Positions 17,212-26,716 of a stretch of 60,535 bases of DNA are shown piece after piece. Source of the DNA: Planococcus sp. APC 4015 (lineage in GTDB: Bacteria > Actinomycetota > Actinomycetes > Actinomycetales > Microbacteriaceae); contig JASDDH010000022.1 in NCBI GenBank assembly GCA_030407505.1, forward strand, positions 1 through 60,535. The letters are read 5' to 3'. The position numbers and the translations under genes are program-made. Within the stretch, counting starts at the first letter, position 1; the number at the start of each line of letters is the position of its first letter. Below the pieces are notes generated by a model. It worked only from the letters and a program-made list of their open reading frames with translations, ran no database searches and had not been told where the DNA came from.

Positions 17212-17880
17212 TCAGCCTAGTGACGGCGTCGCCCGGCGACGCCGTTCCCGTGCGAGGAGGCCCGACAGCGCCCCCGCGACCACGAGTGCCGCGCCCGCCC
17301 CGACGAGCGCTCCGCCGACGGTGTCGCTCAGCCAGTGCGCGTGCAGGTGGGTGCGGCTGAACGCCATGAGCAGCACCCAGGCGATGCCCACCGCGAGCAG
17401 CCATCGACGGCGGAAGATCACGATCAGCGCCGTCGCGAGGGTAGCCGCCATCGCCACGTGCCCTGACGGGTACGACCCGAAGTCCGCGAGCAGGATGATG
17501 TCTTCGGGTCGCGCGCGTCCGAACGTCTGCTTGAGCAGCTGCACGAGTCCGACCGATAACGCCTGGGCAGCGACGAAGTACAGCGCCGCCCAGGGCCGCC
17601 GCAGCGCCAGCAGCACCGCGGTGCCGGCGATCGGAACCGCGACGAACGCGAACCACCCACCTCCGACGAAGGCCATGAACAGTGAGAACCCGAGCAGGAT
17701 CTGGTGGTCCCATCCGCCGGTCAGCACGTTCCACGCCGCGTCGATGTCGAACGGTCCGTTGCCGTGCGCGTAGACCCCGGCGCCGAGCCCGACCGACAGC
17801 GCCACGAGCCCGAGCCCCCACGCGATGAGCGGCGTGGCGCGCGGGCGGGCGGCATCCGTCATCTGCCGTCCACGTTCCAT
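17212..17880 (-). CDS. PAP2-family membrane phosphatase
   Basis: 222 aa from ATG 17878-17880; an in-frame ATG six codons later (17862) is the alternative. CAGAAT lies 6 nt before the first ATG, supporting it. Five or six hydrophobic helices carry the three lipid-phosphatase motifs: KQTFGRARP, YPSGHVAMA and SRTHLHAHWLSD. It is expected to dephosphorylate a lipid phosphate, such as undecaprenyl pyrophosphate or phosphatidic acid, at the outer face of the membrane. The specific substrate is not deducible. Confidence 0.85.
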   Translation of the reverse strand: MERGRQMTDAARPRATPLIAWGLGLVALSVGLGAGVYAHGNGPFDIDAAWNVLTGGWDHQILLGFSLFMAFVGGGWFAFVAVPIAGTAVLLALRRPWAALYFVAAQALSVGLVQLLKQTFGRARPEDIILLADFGSYPSGHVAMAATLATALIVIFRRRWLLAVGIAWVLLMAFSRTHLHAHWLSDTVGGALVGAGAALVVAGALSGLLARERRRRATPSLG

Positions 17881-17922
17881 CGGCCTATTCTGCCCGGCGC
17901 CGGTCTGCGCGAGTATGGCGGC

Positions 17923-18411
17923 ATGCCCCGCGTGCTCGATGTCGTCCGTGCCACGATCGCTCCCCTGACCCGTACCCGGGCGTTCCGGCGTGCGGGTCCG
18001 CGCCTCATGCCGATCCTCGAGCGCGTGTGGGCGGCGCTCACCGGCGGGCGCGTGCCGCTGAGCGGTCTGCTCGTGCCGTCGCTCGTGCTGCACACCACCG
18101 GCGCCAGGTCGGGAGAGCCCCGCGACGCCGCCCTGATGTACACACCCGACGGCCGCGGCCGGGCGATCGTTGCGGGCACGAACTTCGCGGGCGGGCGGCA
18201 CCCCGCGTGGACGACGAACCTGGCCGCGCATCCGCGTGCCGCCATCACCGTACGTGGCAAGCGGATGCCCGTGATCGCCGGTCTCATCCCCGATGATGAA
18301 CGGGATGCCGCATGGGCGCGGATCGAGGCGCAGTGGCCCGGCTACCGCGACTACGAGCGCTCGTCGGGCCGGATGGTGAAGCTGTTCCGGCTGCAGCCCG
18401 TGCGCGGATGA
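17923..18411 (+). CDS. Deazaflavin (F420)-dependent nitroreductase-like protein
   Basis: 162 aa, split-barrel family that includes mycobacterial Ddn. Typical motifs are LVLHTTGARSGEPRDAALMY, IVAGTNFAGGRHPAWTTNL and HPRAAITVRGKRMPV, with a C-terminal RMVKLFRLQPV. Members use F420H2 to reduce quinones or nitro compounds. The substrate here is unknown, and no F420 synthesis gene is in the window. GAGTAT lies 6 nt before the ATG; the gene diverges from PAP2. Confidence 0.83.
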   Translation: MPRVLDVVRATIAPLTRTRAFRRAGPRLMPILERVWAALTGGRVPLSGLLVPSLVLHTTGARSGEPRDAALMYTPDGRGRAIVAGTNFAGGRHPAWTTNLAAHPRAAITVRGKRMPVIAGLIPDDERDAAWARIEAQWPGYRDYERSSGRMVKLFRLQPVRG

Positions 18412-18414
18412 GGC

Positions 18415-19644
18415 CTATGGCGCGAGTCGCGCGACGGTCTTCGGTCGCACGACCAGCCAGAGCGCGAGCACACCGACGATCGAGCAGCCCACCATGACGG
18501 AGGCCATCGTGGTCGCCGTGATGCCGGCGTCCCGTGCGAGCCAGCCGACCAGCGGCGAGATGAGCCCGGCGATGCCGAAGTTGGCGGCGCCGATGATCGA
18601 CTGCGCCGTGCCGGCCGCCTTGCCATGGCGGTCCAGGGCCAGCACCTGGGCGCAGGGGAACGTGAAGCCGCAGGCGAGCAGGAACACGAACAGCGGGATG
18701 ACGGTGCCCCACAGGCCCAGACCCATCTGGTCCGTGACGATGATCGCCACGGCAGCCATCGCGAGCACGGCCGTCGAGAAGGCCAGCACCCACTGCGGTC
18801 CGAACCGCGCGGCGAGACGCGACGCGACCTGCACGCCGATGACGAGACCCAGCGAGTTGGCCGCGAAAAGCAGTCCGTACATCTGCGCATCGAACCCGTA
18901 GGTGAGCTGGAACAGGAACGACGACGCCGACAGATAGGAGAACAGGCCGCTGAAGGTCATCGCGCCGATGATCAGCACACCGACGAAGACGCGGTCGCTG
19001 AAGACGCTGCGATAGCGCTGCCAGACGGTCGTGGCGCCCTTGTCCTGTCGCCGGGCCCGTGGGAGCGTCTCGGGGATGAACACGATCGCCGACACGAGCA
19101 TCACCGCGCCGTAGACGGCGAGCACGACGAAGATGCCGCGCCACGGCATGACCAGGAGCAGCGCCGATCCGACGAGCGGGGCGAGCACCGGGGCGACGCC
19201 CGAGACGAGGGCCAGCCGCGACAGCATCACGACCAGGCGACGGCCGCCGAAGAGGTCGCGCACGATCGCGGCCGCGACGACGCCTCCCGCTGCGGCACCG
19301 GCACCCTGCAGCACGCGAGCGGCCGACAGCAGTTCGAGCGTGGGCGCCAGCGCGGCGGCCGTGCTCGCCACCACGTGGACCGCCGTGACGATCAGCAGCG
19401 GCATGCGCCGTCCGACCTTGTCGCTGAGCGGTCCGACGATGAGCTGCCCGAGGGCGAAGCCGACCATCGTTCCGGTCAGCGTGAGCTGGATCGCGGCGGC
19501 GGTGGTGTCGAAGTCGGCCTCGAGCACCGGGAAGGCCGGCAGGTAGAGGTCGATCGTGAACGGGCCGAGGGCCGTCAGCGCTCCGAGCAGGATGATGTAC
19601 AGCACACGCCGACGCGTCGTGATCGCATCGCCCGGGTGCAGCAC
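18415..19644 (-). CDS. Bcr/CflA-type MFS drug exporter
   Basis: 409 aa from the GTG at 19642-19644, giving a normal 12-helix MFS protein that starts VLHPGDAITTRRRVLYIILLGALTALGP. Family motifs are FTIDLYLPAFPVLEADFDTT in helix 1 and the MFS motif A loop GPLSDKVGRRMPLL. The frame stays open for about 560 bp further upstream, but that part looks non-coding or shadow, so the start is uncertain. It should export small drugs by proton antiport. A 3-bp gap separates its end from the convergent gene. Confidence 0.85.
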   Translation of the reverse strand: MLHPGDAITTRRRVLYIILLGALTALGPFTIDLYLPAFPVLEADFDTTAAAIQLTLTGTMVGFALGQLIVGPLSDKVGRRMPLLIVTAVHVVASTAAALAPTLELLSAARVLQGAGAAAGGVVAAAIVRDLFGGRRLVVMLSRLALVSGVAPVLAPLVGSALLLVMPWRGIFVVLAVYGAVMLVSAIVFIPETLPRARRQDKGATTVWQRYRSVFSDRVFVGVLIIGAMTFSGLFSYLSASSFLFQLTYGFDAQMYGLLFAANSLGLVIGVQVASRLAARFGPQWVLAFSTAVLAMAAVAIIVTDQMGLGLWGTVIPLFVFLLACGFTFPCAQVLALDRHGKAAGTAQSIIGAANFGIAGLISPLVGWLARDAGITATTMASVMVGCSIVGVLALWLVVRPKTVARLAP

Positions 19645-20050
19645 GATCGGCGCGGTGGCGGGATCCGAGCCCAGGGTGCGGATCGCACCCGTGGCGGTAC
19701 GCGGGCTCTGGTGTGTGGGCGAAGCGGGCTGGACGGGGATGGAAGCGGTATCGAGCAAAGGAGTCGTCGTTTCAAGCAGCGAGGCGGGCGCAGGAGCCGG
19801 TGTTCCGGGGCTGACGCGGGGAGGTGATCGACATCGACCCGTCTCGGCAGCAGGGAGGATCGGGAATCGAATCGATTCGACCCCATGATACCGGATGCCG
19901 CCCCCTGACCGACAGGGCGGGTCCCGCATCCCGCTCACATCGCGCACACGGCGCACTCCCAGTCCTGCGACATATGCCGCCGCATAGGATCGAGTCGTTC
20001 CCGCCCATGCCCGCACAGCCCTGCGGGCGCCCGAGCCGAGACCCCGTGAC
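19645..20050. other. 406-bp intergenic region between divergent MFS and DUF3105 genes
   Basis: No gene supported. It holds a perfect 14-bp palindrome TCGAATCGATTCGA (19867-19880), a plausible repressor operator about 220 bp before the MFS GTG. If the MFS start is right, its transcript would have a long leader. No clear -35/-10 pair was found. Confidence 0.4.
19867..19880. promoter_or_regulatory. 14-bp palindrome, candidate operator
   Basis: TCGAATCGATTCGA is a perfect palindrome in an otherwise unstructured region between divergent genes, and is unusually AT-rich for this DNA. Confidence 0.4.
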
Positions 20051-20770
20051 ATGACCCCCACACCCCCGAGTCCTGCCGACAAGCGGGCGAGCGGCAACCC
20101 CGCCACCCAGTCGCAGATCAATCTCACCGTCAAGCAGCAGCGCGAGCAGAAGCGACAGGAGAAGCTCGCCGAGTACCAGAAGCAGCTCGCCAAGCGCAAG
20201 CGCGGCAAGATCGTCTGGTGGTCGGTCGGCTCGGCCGCGGCCGTCGTCGTGATCGGCGCGATCGTGGCGTCGGTCGTCTTCGCTCCGCCGCCGCCCGCGA
20301 GCTACACCGCCGGTGGCGACGGCGCTTCGATCGAAGGGGTCGAGACGTTCGAGAACGACACCAGCCACGTCGAGGGCGTCGTGGACTACGAGCAGAACCC
20401 GCCCGCCGGCGGCCCGCACAACTCCGTGTGGCTCAACTGCGGCATCTACAGCGAGCCGCAGCAGAACGAGAACGCGGTGCACGCGCTCGAGCACGGCGCC
20501 GTGTGGATCACGTACGACGCCGCGCAGATCAGCGGCGATGACCTCGAGACGCTCAAGGGCGTCCTCCCCTCCAGCTACGTGATCCTCTCGCCGTTCGAGG
20601 GCCTCGACACCCCGATCGCGCTCAGCAGCTGGAACCACCAGCTCAAGGTCGACTCGGCCGACGATCCCCGCATCGCCGAGTTCCTCGAGGAGTACTGGCG
20701 CAGCGACAGCGTCCCCGAGCCGGGCGCCCTGTGCACCGGCGCGATCGACGGCCCGGGCAAGGAGTCCTGA
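20051..20770 (+). CDS. DUF3105 membrane-anchored protein
   Basis: 239 aa. A charged cytoplasmic N-terminus with a short coiled coil (QQREQKRQEKLAEYQKQLAK) is followed by one transmembrane helix (about residues 57-78) and an extracytoplasmic DUF3105 domain. That domain has conserved VWLNCGIY, ALEHGAVWITY, LSSWNHQLKVD and EEYWRSD. The function is unknown. The conserved Cys and His residues and the adjoining DUF305 gene hint at metal binding, which is speculation. Confidence 0.82.
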   Translation: MTPTPPSPADKRASGNPATQSQINLTVKQQREQKRQEKLAEYQKQLAKRKRGKIVWWSVGSAAAVVVIGAIVASVVFAPPPPASYTAGGDGASIEGVETFENDTSHVEGVVDYEQNPPAGGPHNSVWLNCGIYSEPQQNENAVHALEHGAVWITYDAAQISGDDLETLKGVLPSSYVILSPFEGLDTPIALSSWNHQLKVDSADDPRIAEFLEEYWRSDSVPEPGALCTGAIDGPGKES

Positions 20771-20775
20771 CCGGC

Positions 20776-21468
20776 ATGAGCGCCGGCGAGCACGACGCAG
20801 GAGCGCAGACGCCGAGAGCACCCCGGCGCTGGTTCGTGATCGTGCTCGCGGTGCTGGGCATCGCCGCCCTGGCGTTCGCGATCGGTCGCTTCTCGACGTT
20901 CGCCGCGACCGCGCCCGCCGTGACTCCGTCGTCGACGTCCGCCGACGCCGGGTTCGCGCGCGACATGCAGATGCACCACGCGCAGGCGATCGACATGGCC
21001 ATGACGATCTACCGAGAGACCGACGACGAGGAGCTCCGCATCTTCGCCTACGACATCGCCACGTCGCAGGCCGAGCAGAAGGGCCAGATGTACGACTGGC
21101 TCGTCAAGTGGGGGCTGTCGCAGTCGGGTGAGCCGACGATGTCGTGGATGTCCGCCGGCGACGGCGAGCACGCGCACGAGGGCATGACGGGCGAGGCGAT
21201 GACGGCCGAAAAGGCCCGCATCGCGATGGGCATGGCCTCGGATGCCGAGCTCGCCGACCTCGCCGCGGCGACCGGACCCGCGGCCGACTGCCTGTTCCTG
21301 GACCTCATGATCCGTCACCACGAGGGCGCGATCCCGATGGCCGACGCCCTGCTCGACCTCGGATCGGATCCGCGGGCCCTCGCGGTAGCCGAGAGCATGA
21401 AGAACGGCCAGACCGCCGAGATCGCCGCGATGCAGTCGATGCAGCAGCGGCTGCAGTGCGGCGCCTGA
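20776..21468 (+). CDS. DUF305 membrane-anchored protein
   Basis: 230 aa. One N-terminal transmembrane helix (WFVIVLAVLGIAALAFAIG) is followed by two DUF305 modules, seen as MQMHHAQAIDMAMTIYRE near residue 65 and MIRHHEGAIPMADALL near 180. These His/Met-rich ferritin-like helices have been linked to copper handling in some relatives. ATG is 5 bp after the DUF3105 stop, so the two are probably an operon. The usual three-gene arrangement with a copper exporter is not seen here. Confidence 0.83.
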   Translation: MSAGEHDAGAQTPRAPRRWFVIVLAVLGIAALAFAIGRFSTFAATAPAVTPSSTSADAGFARDMQMHHAQAIDMAMTIYRETDDEELRIFAYDIATSQAEQKGQMYDWLVKWGLSQSGEPTMSWMSAGDGEHAHEGMTGEAMTAEKARIAMGMASDAELADLAAATGPAADCLFLDLMIRHHEGAIPMADALLDLGSDPRALAVAESMKNGQTAEIAAMQSMQQRLQCGA

Positions 21469-21484
21469 GCAGTACTCTGGTCGC

Positions 21485-21907
21485 GTGACCGACGCGCCCT
21501 CTCCCCCGCTCCGGCGGCCCGTCGTCGTGACGATCGCCGTCGTGCTCGTCTACGTGACCGCCCTGGCGGGTGTCGCGCTCGGCATCCTGGTGCTGCTGAG
21601 CCGCTATCGGGTTCCGCGCGAGAGCATCCTCCTCGTCTCGCTGCTCGGCGCCGCCGTCATCCTTCTCGGCCTGCTCACGATCGCGGTCGCGTCCGGGCTC
21701 GCGCGGGGCAGCCGTTTCGCGCGCCTCCTGATCACCGCGTACCTGGTCGTCTCGATCGTCCTGCACGTGGTCACGATCGCGTCGACCGACGTGTGGGATT
21801 GGTCACCGACGGTGCAGATCGTGCTCGAGGTGCTGGTCATCGCCGCGCTCTGGCTGCCCCCGGGCACGCGCTTCTTCGCGGCCGCCCCGGTCGCCGTCAC
21901 ACCCTGA
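21485..21907 (+). CDS. Small four-helix membrane protein, unknown
   Basis: 140 aa with about four hydrophobic segments (VVVTIAVVLVYVTALAGVALGILVL, ILLVSLLGAAVILLGLLTIAV, LLITAYLVVSIVLHVVTI, VQIVLEVLVIAALWL). I do not recognise a family. TACTCT lies 6 nt before the GTG, typical of leaderless starts in this window, so it may have its own promoter rather than belong to the DUF305 operon. Its last 11 bp overlap the end of the convergent P-type ATPase gene. Confidence 0.7.
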   Translation: MTDAPSPPLRRPVVVTIAVVLVYVTALAGVALGILVLLSRYRVPRESILLVSLLGAAVILLGLLTIAVASGLARGSRFARLLITAYLVVSIVLHVVTIASTDVWDWSPTVQIVLEVLVIAALWLPPGTRFFAAAPVAVTP

Positions 21908-24335
21908 CGGCCACCGCCGCCAGCGACTTCGCGACGAAGCGGCGGTGGAAGAAGCGCACGACCTCGATCGCGCCGATCGTCAGGACGACGACGCCGGTCA
22001 GCAGCCACGAGGCATCCTCACCCGGATCGACGAGCTGGAAGAACTCGGCGGTGATCGGAAGCGTGAAGATGATCACGAGGCCGATGAACATCGCGCCGAT
22101 CACGAGCGCCTTGACCCTCGTCACCGGCCGCGACAGCACCGTGAGCACCCAGATGCCGACGATCGCCAGGATGATGGTCGACCCGGTGCGCAGCTGGTCC
22201 TCGTCGATGCCGAGCATCATCGCCAGTCGCGCGTAGACGGTCAGGGCGATCGCGATGATGATCCCGGTGGGGATCGCGAAGCTCAGCGACCGCCGCAGGA
22301 AGCCGGGCACGTATCGCTGAGCGTTCGGCAGCAGGGCGAGGAAGAACGCCGGGATGCCGATCGTCAGGCCGTCGGTGATCGACAGCTGCCGGGGAAGGAA
22401 CGGGAACTCGAGGACCATGACGCCGAAGAGGATCGCGAGGCCCGTGGCGTAGGCGGTCTTGGTGAGGAACAGCATCGAGACGCGCTCGATGTTCGCGATC
22501 ACCTGGCGCCCCTCGGCGACGACATCCGGAAGGTGCGAGAACTGGCCGTCCAGCAGCACGAGCCGGGCGACCGCCTTCGTCGCCGCCGATCCGGAGTTCA
22601 TGGCGATGCCGATGTCGGCCGTCTTGATCGCCAGCGCGTCGTTCACCCCGTCGCCGGTCATCGCGACCGTGTGCCCGCGAGCCTGCAGCGCGGTGACCAT
22701 GTTCTTCTTCTGCTCGGGAGTGACACGGCCGAACACCTGGTGCTCGTCGAGCACCTTACCGAGCTCGGCTTCGTCGTCCGGCAGCCTGCGGGCGTCGAAT
22801 CCTTCGTCGACGTCGAGTCCGACCTCGCGCGCGATCGCCGCGACCGTGCGCGGATTGTCGCCCGAGATGATCCGGATGCCGACTCCCTGTCGCCCGAAGT
22901 AGGCCAGCGTCTCGGCGGCATCGGGCCGGACCTGCTCGCGGAATGTGAGCACGATCGCGGGGGCCACTCCGGCGGGAAGCCGCTCGGCCTCGACATCGAC
23001 CTCGTCGATCTGCACGTCGGAGTGCGCGAGCACGAGGGTGCGCCGGCCCGTCGACGCGAGCCGTGTCACGAGCCCGCCGAGGCGCGACGTCGGGTCGGTT
23101 GCGCTGTCGCCGAACACCATCTCGGGCGCGCCCAACACCCATGTGCCGGTGTGCAGCGCAACGGCACTCCACTTGCGGCGCGACGAGAACGGGATGTACG
23201 CGGTCGGCGCGACGGGCTCGGCCAGCGGATACGGGGTGCGCAGGCACCTCGCGGTCGCGTTTGCGTCCGGGGCGGCTCCGTACCAGGCGAGCGCCTCCTC
23301 CCATCCGTGCGGCTCGCCGGCCAGCGGGTGCGCACCGTCGAATTCGATGTCTCCGATCGTCAGCGTGCCCGTCTTGTCGAGGCAGATGACGTCGACGCGG
23401 GCGAGACCTTCGACGGCGGGCAGCTCGTTCACCAGCACCTGGCGGGCTGCGAGCCTGGCGGCGCCCACGGCGAAGGCGATGCTGGTCATCAGCACGAGGC
23501 CCAGCGGAATCATCGCCGTCAGCGAGGCGATCGTGTTGACCACGGCCTGCACCCACGTGCCGCTCTCGACAGCCGTCACCCAGCCGCCGGCGACCATCAT
23601 CTGCGCGTTGAGCACGAGCAGCCCGATCGGCCCGATTCCCCACCCGACCCACTTCAGCACCCGGTTGACCGACGTGCGCAACTCGGACGACACGAGCGAG
23701 AACCGCTTCGCCTCGCCGGCGAAGCGGTTGGCGTACGAATCCGCTCCGACGCGGGTCACCTGCGCGTCGCCTTCACCGGCCACCACGACCGAGCCGGACA
23801 GCGCCTCGTCCGCGGGCTTCTTGTCGACGGCATCCGACTCGCCTGTCAGCATCGACTCGTCGATCTGCAGCGCACGCGAGTCGATGACGCGCGCGTCGGC
23901 GGGCACCTGATCGCCCGCGCGGAGGATCAGGATGTCGTCGGCGACGACGTCGGTCGGCGGGATCTCGACCTCGGCTCCATCGCGACGCACCCGCGCCGTC
24001 GACGCGTTCAGAAGGGCGAGACGGTCCAGCGCCGCCTTCGCACGGAACTCCTGCCAGCAGCCGATGATCGAGTTCGCGAACGCGGCCAGGCCGAAGATCG
24101 CGTCCTGCCACCGGCCCAGGACCAGCAGCACGAAGAAGCACGCGAAGACGATGCCGTTGAACAGGGTGAAGACGTTCGCCCGCACGATGTTCCAGGCGCT
24201 GCGGCTGGCATCGGCCGTGAACGCGTTCGTGCGACCGGATGCCACACGAGCGGCGACGTCGGCGGCGCTCAGGCCGGCCGCGGGATCGACCACGACCTCG
24301 TCGGTGGACTGCGGGCTCGCGGGGGCGGCATCCAT
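21897..24335 (-). CDS. ctpE: CtpE-like cation-transporting P-type ATPase
   Basis: 812 aa. Actuator motif LTGESD is near residues 163-168, the transmembrane-4 segment is MIPLGLVLMTSIAFAVGAA, phosphorylated Asp320 lies in CLDKTGTLT, and the hinge is MTGDGVNDALAIKTADIGIA. The pattern NELPAVEGLARVDVICLDKTG matches mycobacterial CtpE, reported as a Ca2+ P-type ATPase. The ion is therefore probably Ca2+, by analogy only. No heavy-metal CXXC domain is present. TAGGGT lies 7 nt before ATG. The same frame remains open far upstream over the alpha-galactosidase gene, but that is antisense shadow. Confidence 0.87.
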   Translation of the reverse strand: MDAAPASPQSTDEVVVDPAAGLSAADVAARVASGRTNAFTADASRSAWNIVRANVFTLFNGIVFACFFVLLVLGRWQDAIFGLAAFANSIIGCWQEFRAKAALDRLALLNASTARVRRDGAEVEIPPTDVVADDILILRAGDQVPADARVIDSRALQIDESMLTGESDAVDKKPADEALSGSVVVAGEGDAQVTRVGADSYANRFAGEAKRFSLVSSELRTSVNRVLKWVGWGIGPIGLLVLNAQMMVAGGWVTAVESGTWVQAVVNTIASLTAMIPLGLVLMTSIAFAVGAARLAARQVLVNELPAVEGLARVDVICLDKTGTLTIGDIEFDGAHPLAGEPHGWEEALAWYGAAPDANATARCLRTPYPLAEPVAPTAYIPFSSRRKWSAVALHTGTWVLGAPEMVFGDSATDPTSRLGGLVTRLASTGRRTLVLAHSDVQIDEVDVEAERLPAGVAPAIVLTFREQVRPDAAETLAYFGRQGVGIRIISGDNPRTVAAIAREVGLDVDEGFDARRLPDDEAELGKVLDEHQVFGRVTPEQKKNMVTALQARGHTVAMTGDGVNDALAIKTADIGIAMNSGSAATKAVARLVLLDGQFSHLPDVVAEGRQVIANIERVSMLFLTKTAYATGLAILFGVMVLEFPFLPRQLSITDGLTIGIPAFFLALLPNAQRYVPGFLRRSLSFAIPTGIIIAIALTVYARLAMMLGIDEDQLRTGSTIILAIVGIWVLTVLSRPVTRVKALVIGAMFIGLVIIFTLPITAEFFQLVDPGEDASWLLTGVVVLTIGAIEVVRFFHRRFVAKSLAAVAVRV

Positions 24336-24392
24336 GACTGCCACCCTAGTGACGGCGGGCTCGCCCGCGGGGGTCCGTGCCCACCAGAATGG

Positions 24393-26663
24393 ATGCCGAC
24401 ACGAAAGGTTCGCATCATCGCCGACTTGCTCTCCCGACCCTCTGCCGTCATCCATCTCTCGGGCGCGGGCGTCTCCGTGCTGCTCGATGCGCGCGACGGA
24501 GGACTGCCCGCGATCGTGCACTGGGGCGATCAGCTCGACTCTCTGACGGAGGCCGACGCGCAGACTCTCGCCGACGCCGTCGTCCCCGTCGTCGGCTCGA
24601 ACAACCCCGATGTCGCACCGCGGGTCGCGGTGCTTCCCGAGCACCACGCGGGCTGGATCGGCCGTCCCGGACTCAGCGGCTCGTTCGACGGGGTCGGCTG
24701 GTCGCCGCGATTCGTGCTCGACGCGGTCGAGGTCGCCGGCGCCCCGATCGACGGGTTCGTCTCGAGCGGTCCCGCTTCCGCCGTGTTCCAGGCGACGGAC
24801 GACGCCGGCCGGCTCGGCCTGCGGCTCGAGGTCGAGCTCCTGCCGACGGGCCTCCTGCGGGCGCGGGCCACGGTGACCGACCTCGACGACGCGCCCTACC
24901 GGCTCGACGACGTCTCGATCGCCTTCCCGCTGCCCGCCGAAGCGACCGAGATCCTCGACTTCACGGGCCAGCACAACGGCGAGCGGATGCCGCAGCGCTC
25001 GGTGCTCGGCGACGGCATCCACCTTCGCGAGAATCGCCGGGGACGCACCGGCGCCGACAGCGCCTTCGTCCTCCACGTCGGCGAGCCCGGGTTCGGCTTC
25101 GCCCGCGGTCGCGTGTGGGCGGCCCACACCGCGTGGAGCGGAAACCACCGGCACTACGCCGAGCGGGTCTACACCGGCGAGCAGGTGATCGGCGGCGGCG
25201 AGCTGCTGCTGCCTGGTGAGATCGTGCTCGCCGCGGGCGAGTCCTACGAGAGCCCATGGGTCTACGGCGTGTTCGCCGATGGGCTGGATGCCGCGGCCCA
25301 CCGCTTCCACGCGCACCTGCGCTCGCGCGTCGACGCGCCCGGCGCCGATCGCCCCGTCACGCTGAACGTGTGGGAGGCGGTGTACTTCCGGCACGACGAG
25401 GATCAGCTCATCGGGCTCGCCGAGCGCGCCGCCGGGATCGGCGTCGAGCGCTTCGTGCTCGACGACGGCTGGTTCGGGTCGCGGCGGCACGACCGGGCGG
25501 GGCTCGGCGACTGGATCGTCTCGAGCGACGTCTGGCCGGGCGGACTGCATCCGCTCGTGGACCGCGTGCACGAGCTCGGCATGCAGTTCGGGCTCTGGTT
25601 CGAGCCCGAGATGATCAACCTCGACAGCGACGCCGCACGCGCGCATCCCGAGTGGATCATGGCGGCACGCGAGGATCTGCCGGTCGAATCCCGCTTCCAG
25701 CACGTGCTCAACCTGGCGGTCCCCGAGGCGTACGAGCACGTGAAGGCGCAGATGCTCGCCGTGCTGGACGAGTACCGCATCGACTACATCAAGTGGGACC
25801 ACAACCGCGACCTCATCGAGGCCGGCGACCGCACGGCCGGCGGCCGGCCCGTCGTGCACGCGCAGACCCTGGCTTTCTACCGCCTGCTGCGCGAGCTCCG
25901 CGCGGCGCACCCCGCGCTCGAGATCGAGTCGTGCTCGTCGGGCGGAGGGCGTGTCGATCTCGGCGTGCTCGAGCTCACCGACCGCATCTGGGTTTCCGAC
26001 AACAGCGATCCGCACGACCGTCAGACCATGATGCGGTGGTCGGTGCAGCTCGCTCCGCCCGAGTTCCTCGGTGCGCACATCGCCTCGGAGCGCTCGCACA
26101 CGACGGGCCGCCGCATGGACCTGTCGTTCCGCGCCGGAACCGCGGTGTTCGGCCACTTCGGCATCGAGTGGGATCTCTTCGCCGCGTCCGACGACGACCT
26201 GCGCGTCCTCGCGCAGTGGATCGCCTTCCACAAGGAGCACCGCGCGCTGCTCCTCGGAGGCGACGTCGTGCGCCTCGACGGCACCGACCCGCGCGTCGTC
26301 GCCCACGGCGTCGTGTCGCGCGACCTCTCCGAAGCGCTGTACAGCGTCGCGGTGCTCGACACCGCTCACCCGGAGCCCGCCGCGCGTCTGCGGCTGCGCG
26401 GCCTGAGCCCCGAACGCCGCTACCGCGTGGCACCCGTCTTCCTCGGCACGCTCCCCTCGGGACTGCATGCCGCTCCCTGGTGGGGCGAGCCGAGCGATGC
26501 CGAGCAGCTCGCGACCCAGGAGTACTGGGATCGCGCCGAGCGACGAGATGTCTCGTTCGCGGGCGCCGTCTTCACCGGTGAGGCGCTCGCGCGCGTCGGG
26601 GTGGCCTCGCCCCGCCTGCATCCCGATCAGCTCGTCCTGTACCGCGTCACCGCGCAGGACTGA
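24393..26663 (+). CDS. GH36 alpha-galactosidase
   Basis: 756 aa, full length for GH36. A beta-sandwich N-domain is followed by the catalytic barrel (NVWEAVYFRHDEDQL, VERFVLDDGWFGSRRHD, LGDWIVSSDVWPGGLHPL, FGLWFEPEMINLDSD). The nucleophile is Asp469 in KWDHNRDL and the acid/base is Asp536 in VSDNSDP, with ESCSSGGGRVDLG between. It releases terminal alpha-1,6-galactose from melibiose, raffinose and the like. There is no signal peptide, so it acts in the cytoplasm on imported sugar. ATG 24393 is the first in-frame start after the divergent ctpE; a downstream TTG is the alternative. Confidence 0.9.
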   Translation: MPTRKVRIIADLLSRPSAVIHLSGAGVSVLLDARDGGLPAIVHWGDQLDSLTEADAQTLADAVVPVVGSNNPDVAPRVAVLPEHHAGWIGRPGLSGSFDGVGWSPRFVLDAVEVAGAPIDGFVSSGPASAVFQATDDAGRLGLRLEVELLPTGLLRARATVTDLDDAPYRLDDVSIAFPLPAEATEILDFTGQHNGERMPQRSVLGDGIHLRENRRGRTGADSAFVLHVGEPGFGFARGRVWAAHTAWSGNHRHYAERVYTGEQVIGGGELLLPGEIVLAAGESYESPWVYGVFADGLDAAAHRFHAHLRSRVDAPGADRPVTLNVWEAVYFRHDEDQLIGLAERAAGIGVERFVLDDGWFGSRRHDRAGLGDWIVSSDVWPGGLHPLVDRVHELGMQFGLWFEPEMINLDSDAARAHPEWIMAAREDLPVESRFQHVLNLAVPEAYEHVKAQMLAVLDEYRIDYIKWDHNRDLIEAGDRTAGGRPVVHAQTLAFYRLLRELRAAHPALEIESCSSGGGRVDLGVLELTDRIWVSDNSDPHDRQTMMRWSVQLAPPEFLGAHIASERSHTTGRRMDLSFRAGTAVFGHFGIEWDLFAASDDDLRVLAQWIAFHKEHRALLLGGDVVRLDGTDPRVVAHGVVSRDLSEALYSVAVLDTAHPEPAARLRLRGLSPERRYRVAPVFLGTLPSGLHAAPWWGEPSDAEQLATQEYWDRAERRDVSFAGAVFTGEALARVGVASPRLHPDQLVLYRVTAQD

Positions 26664-26716
26664 CCGACCGGCTCGTCCTGCACCGCGTCACGGCGGAGGA
26701 CCGGGTGATCACGAGA

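Noticed and set aside
21945..24392. Plus-strand frame preceding the alpha-galactosidase in the same frame
   Set aside because: Antisense to ctpE, whose motifs (TGES, DKTGTLT, GDGVND) are intact on the minus strand.
24336..26621. Open minus-strand frame continuing the ctpE frame across the whole alpha-galactosidase gene
   Set aside because: Composition-driven antisense frame: rich in Arg/Asp/His with no domain, while the plus strand has all GH36 catalytic motifs.
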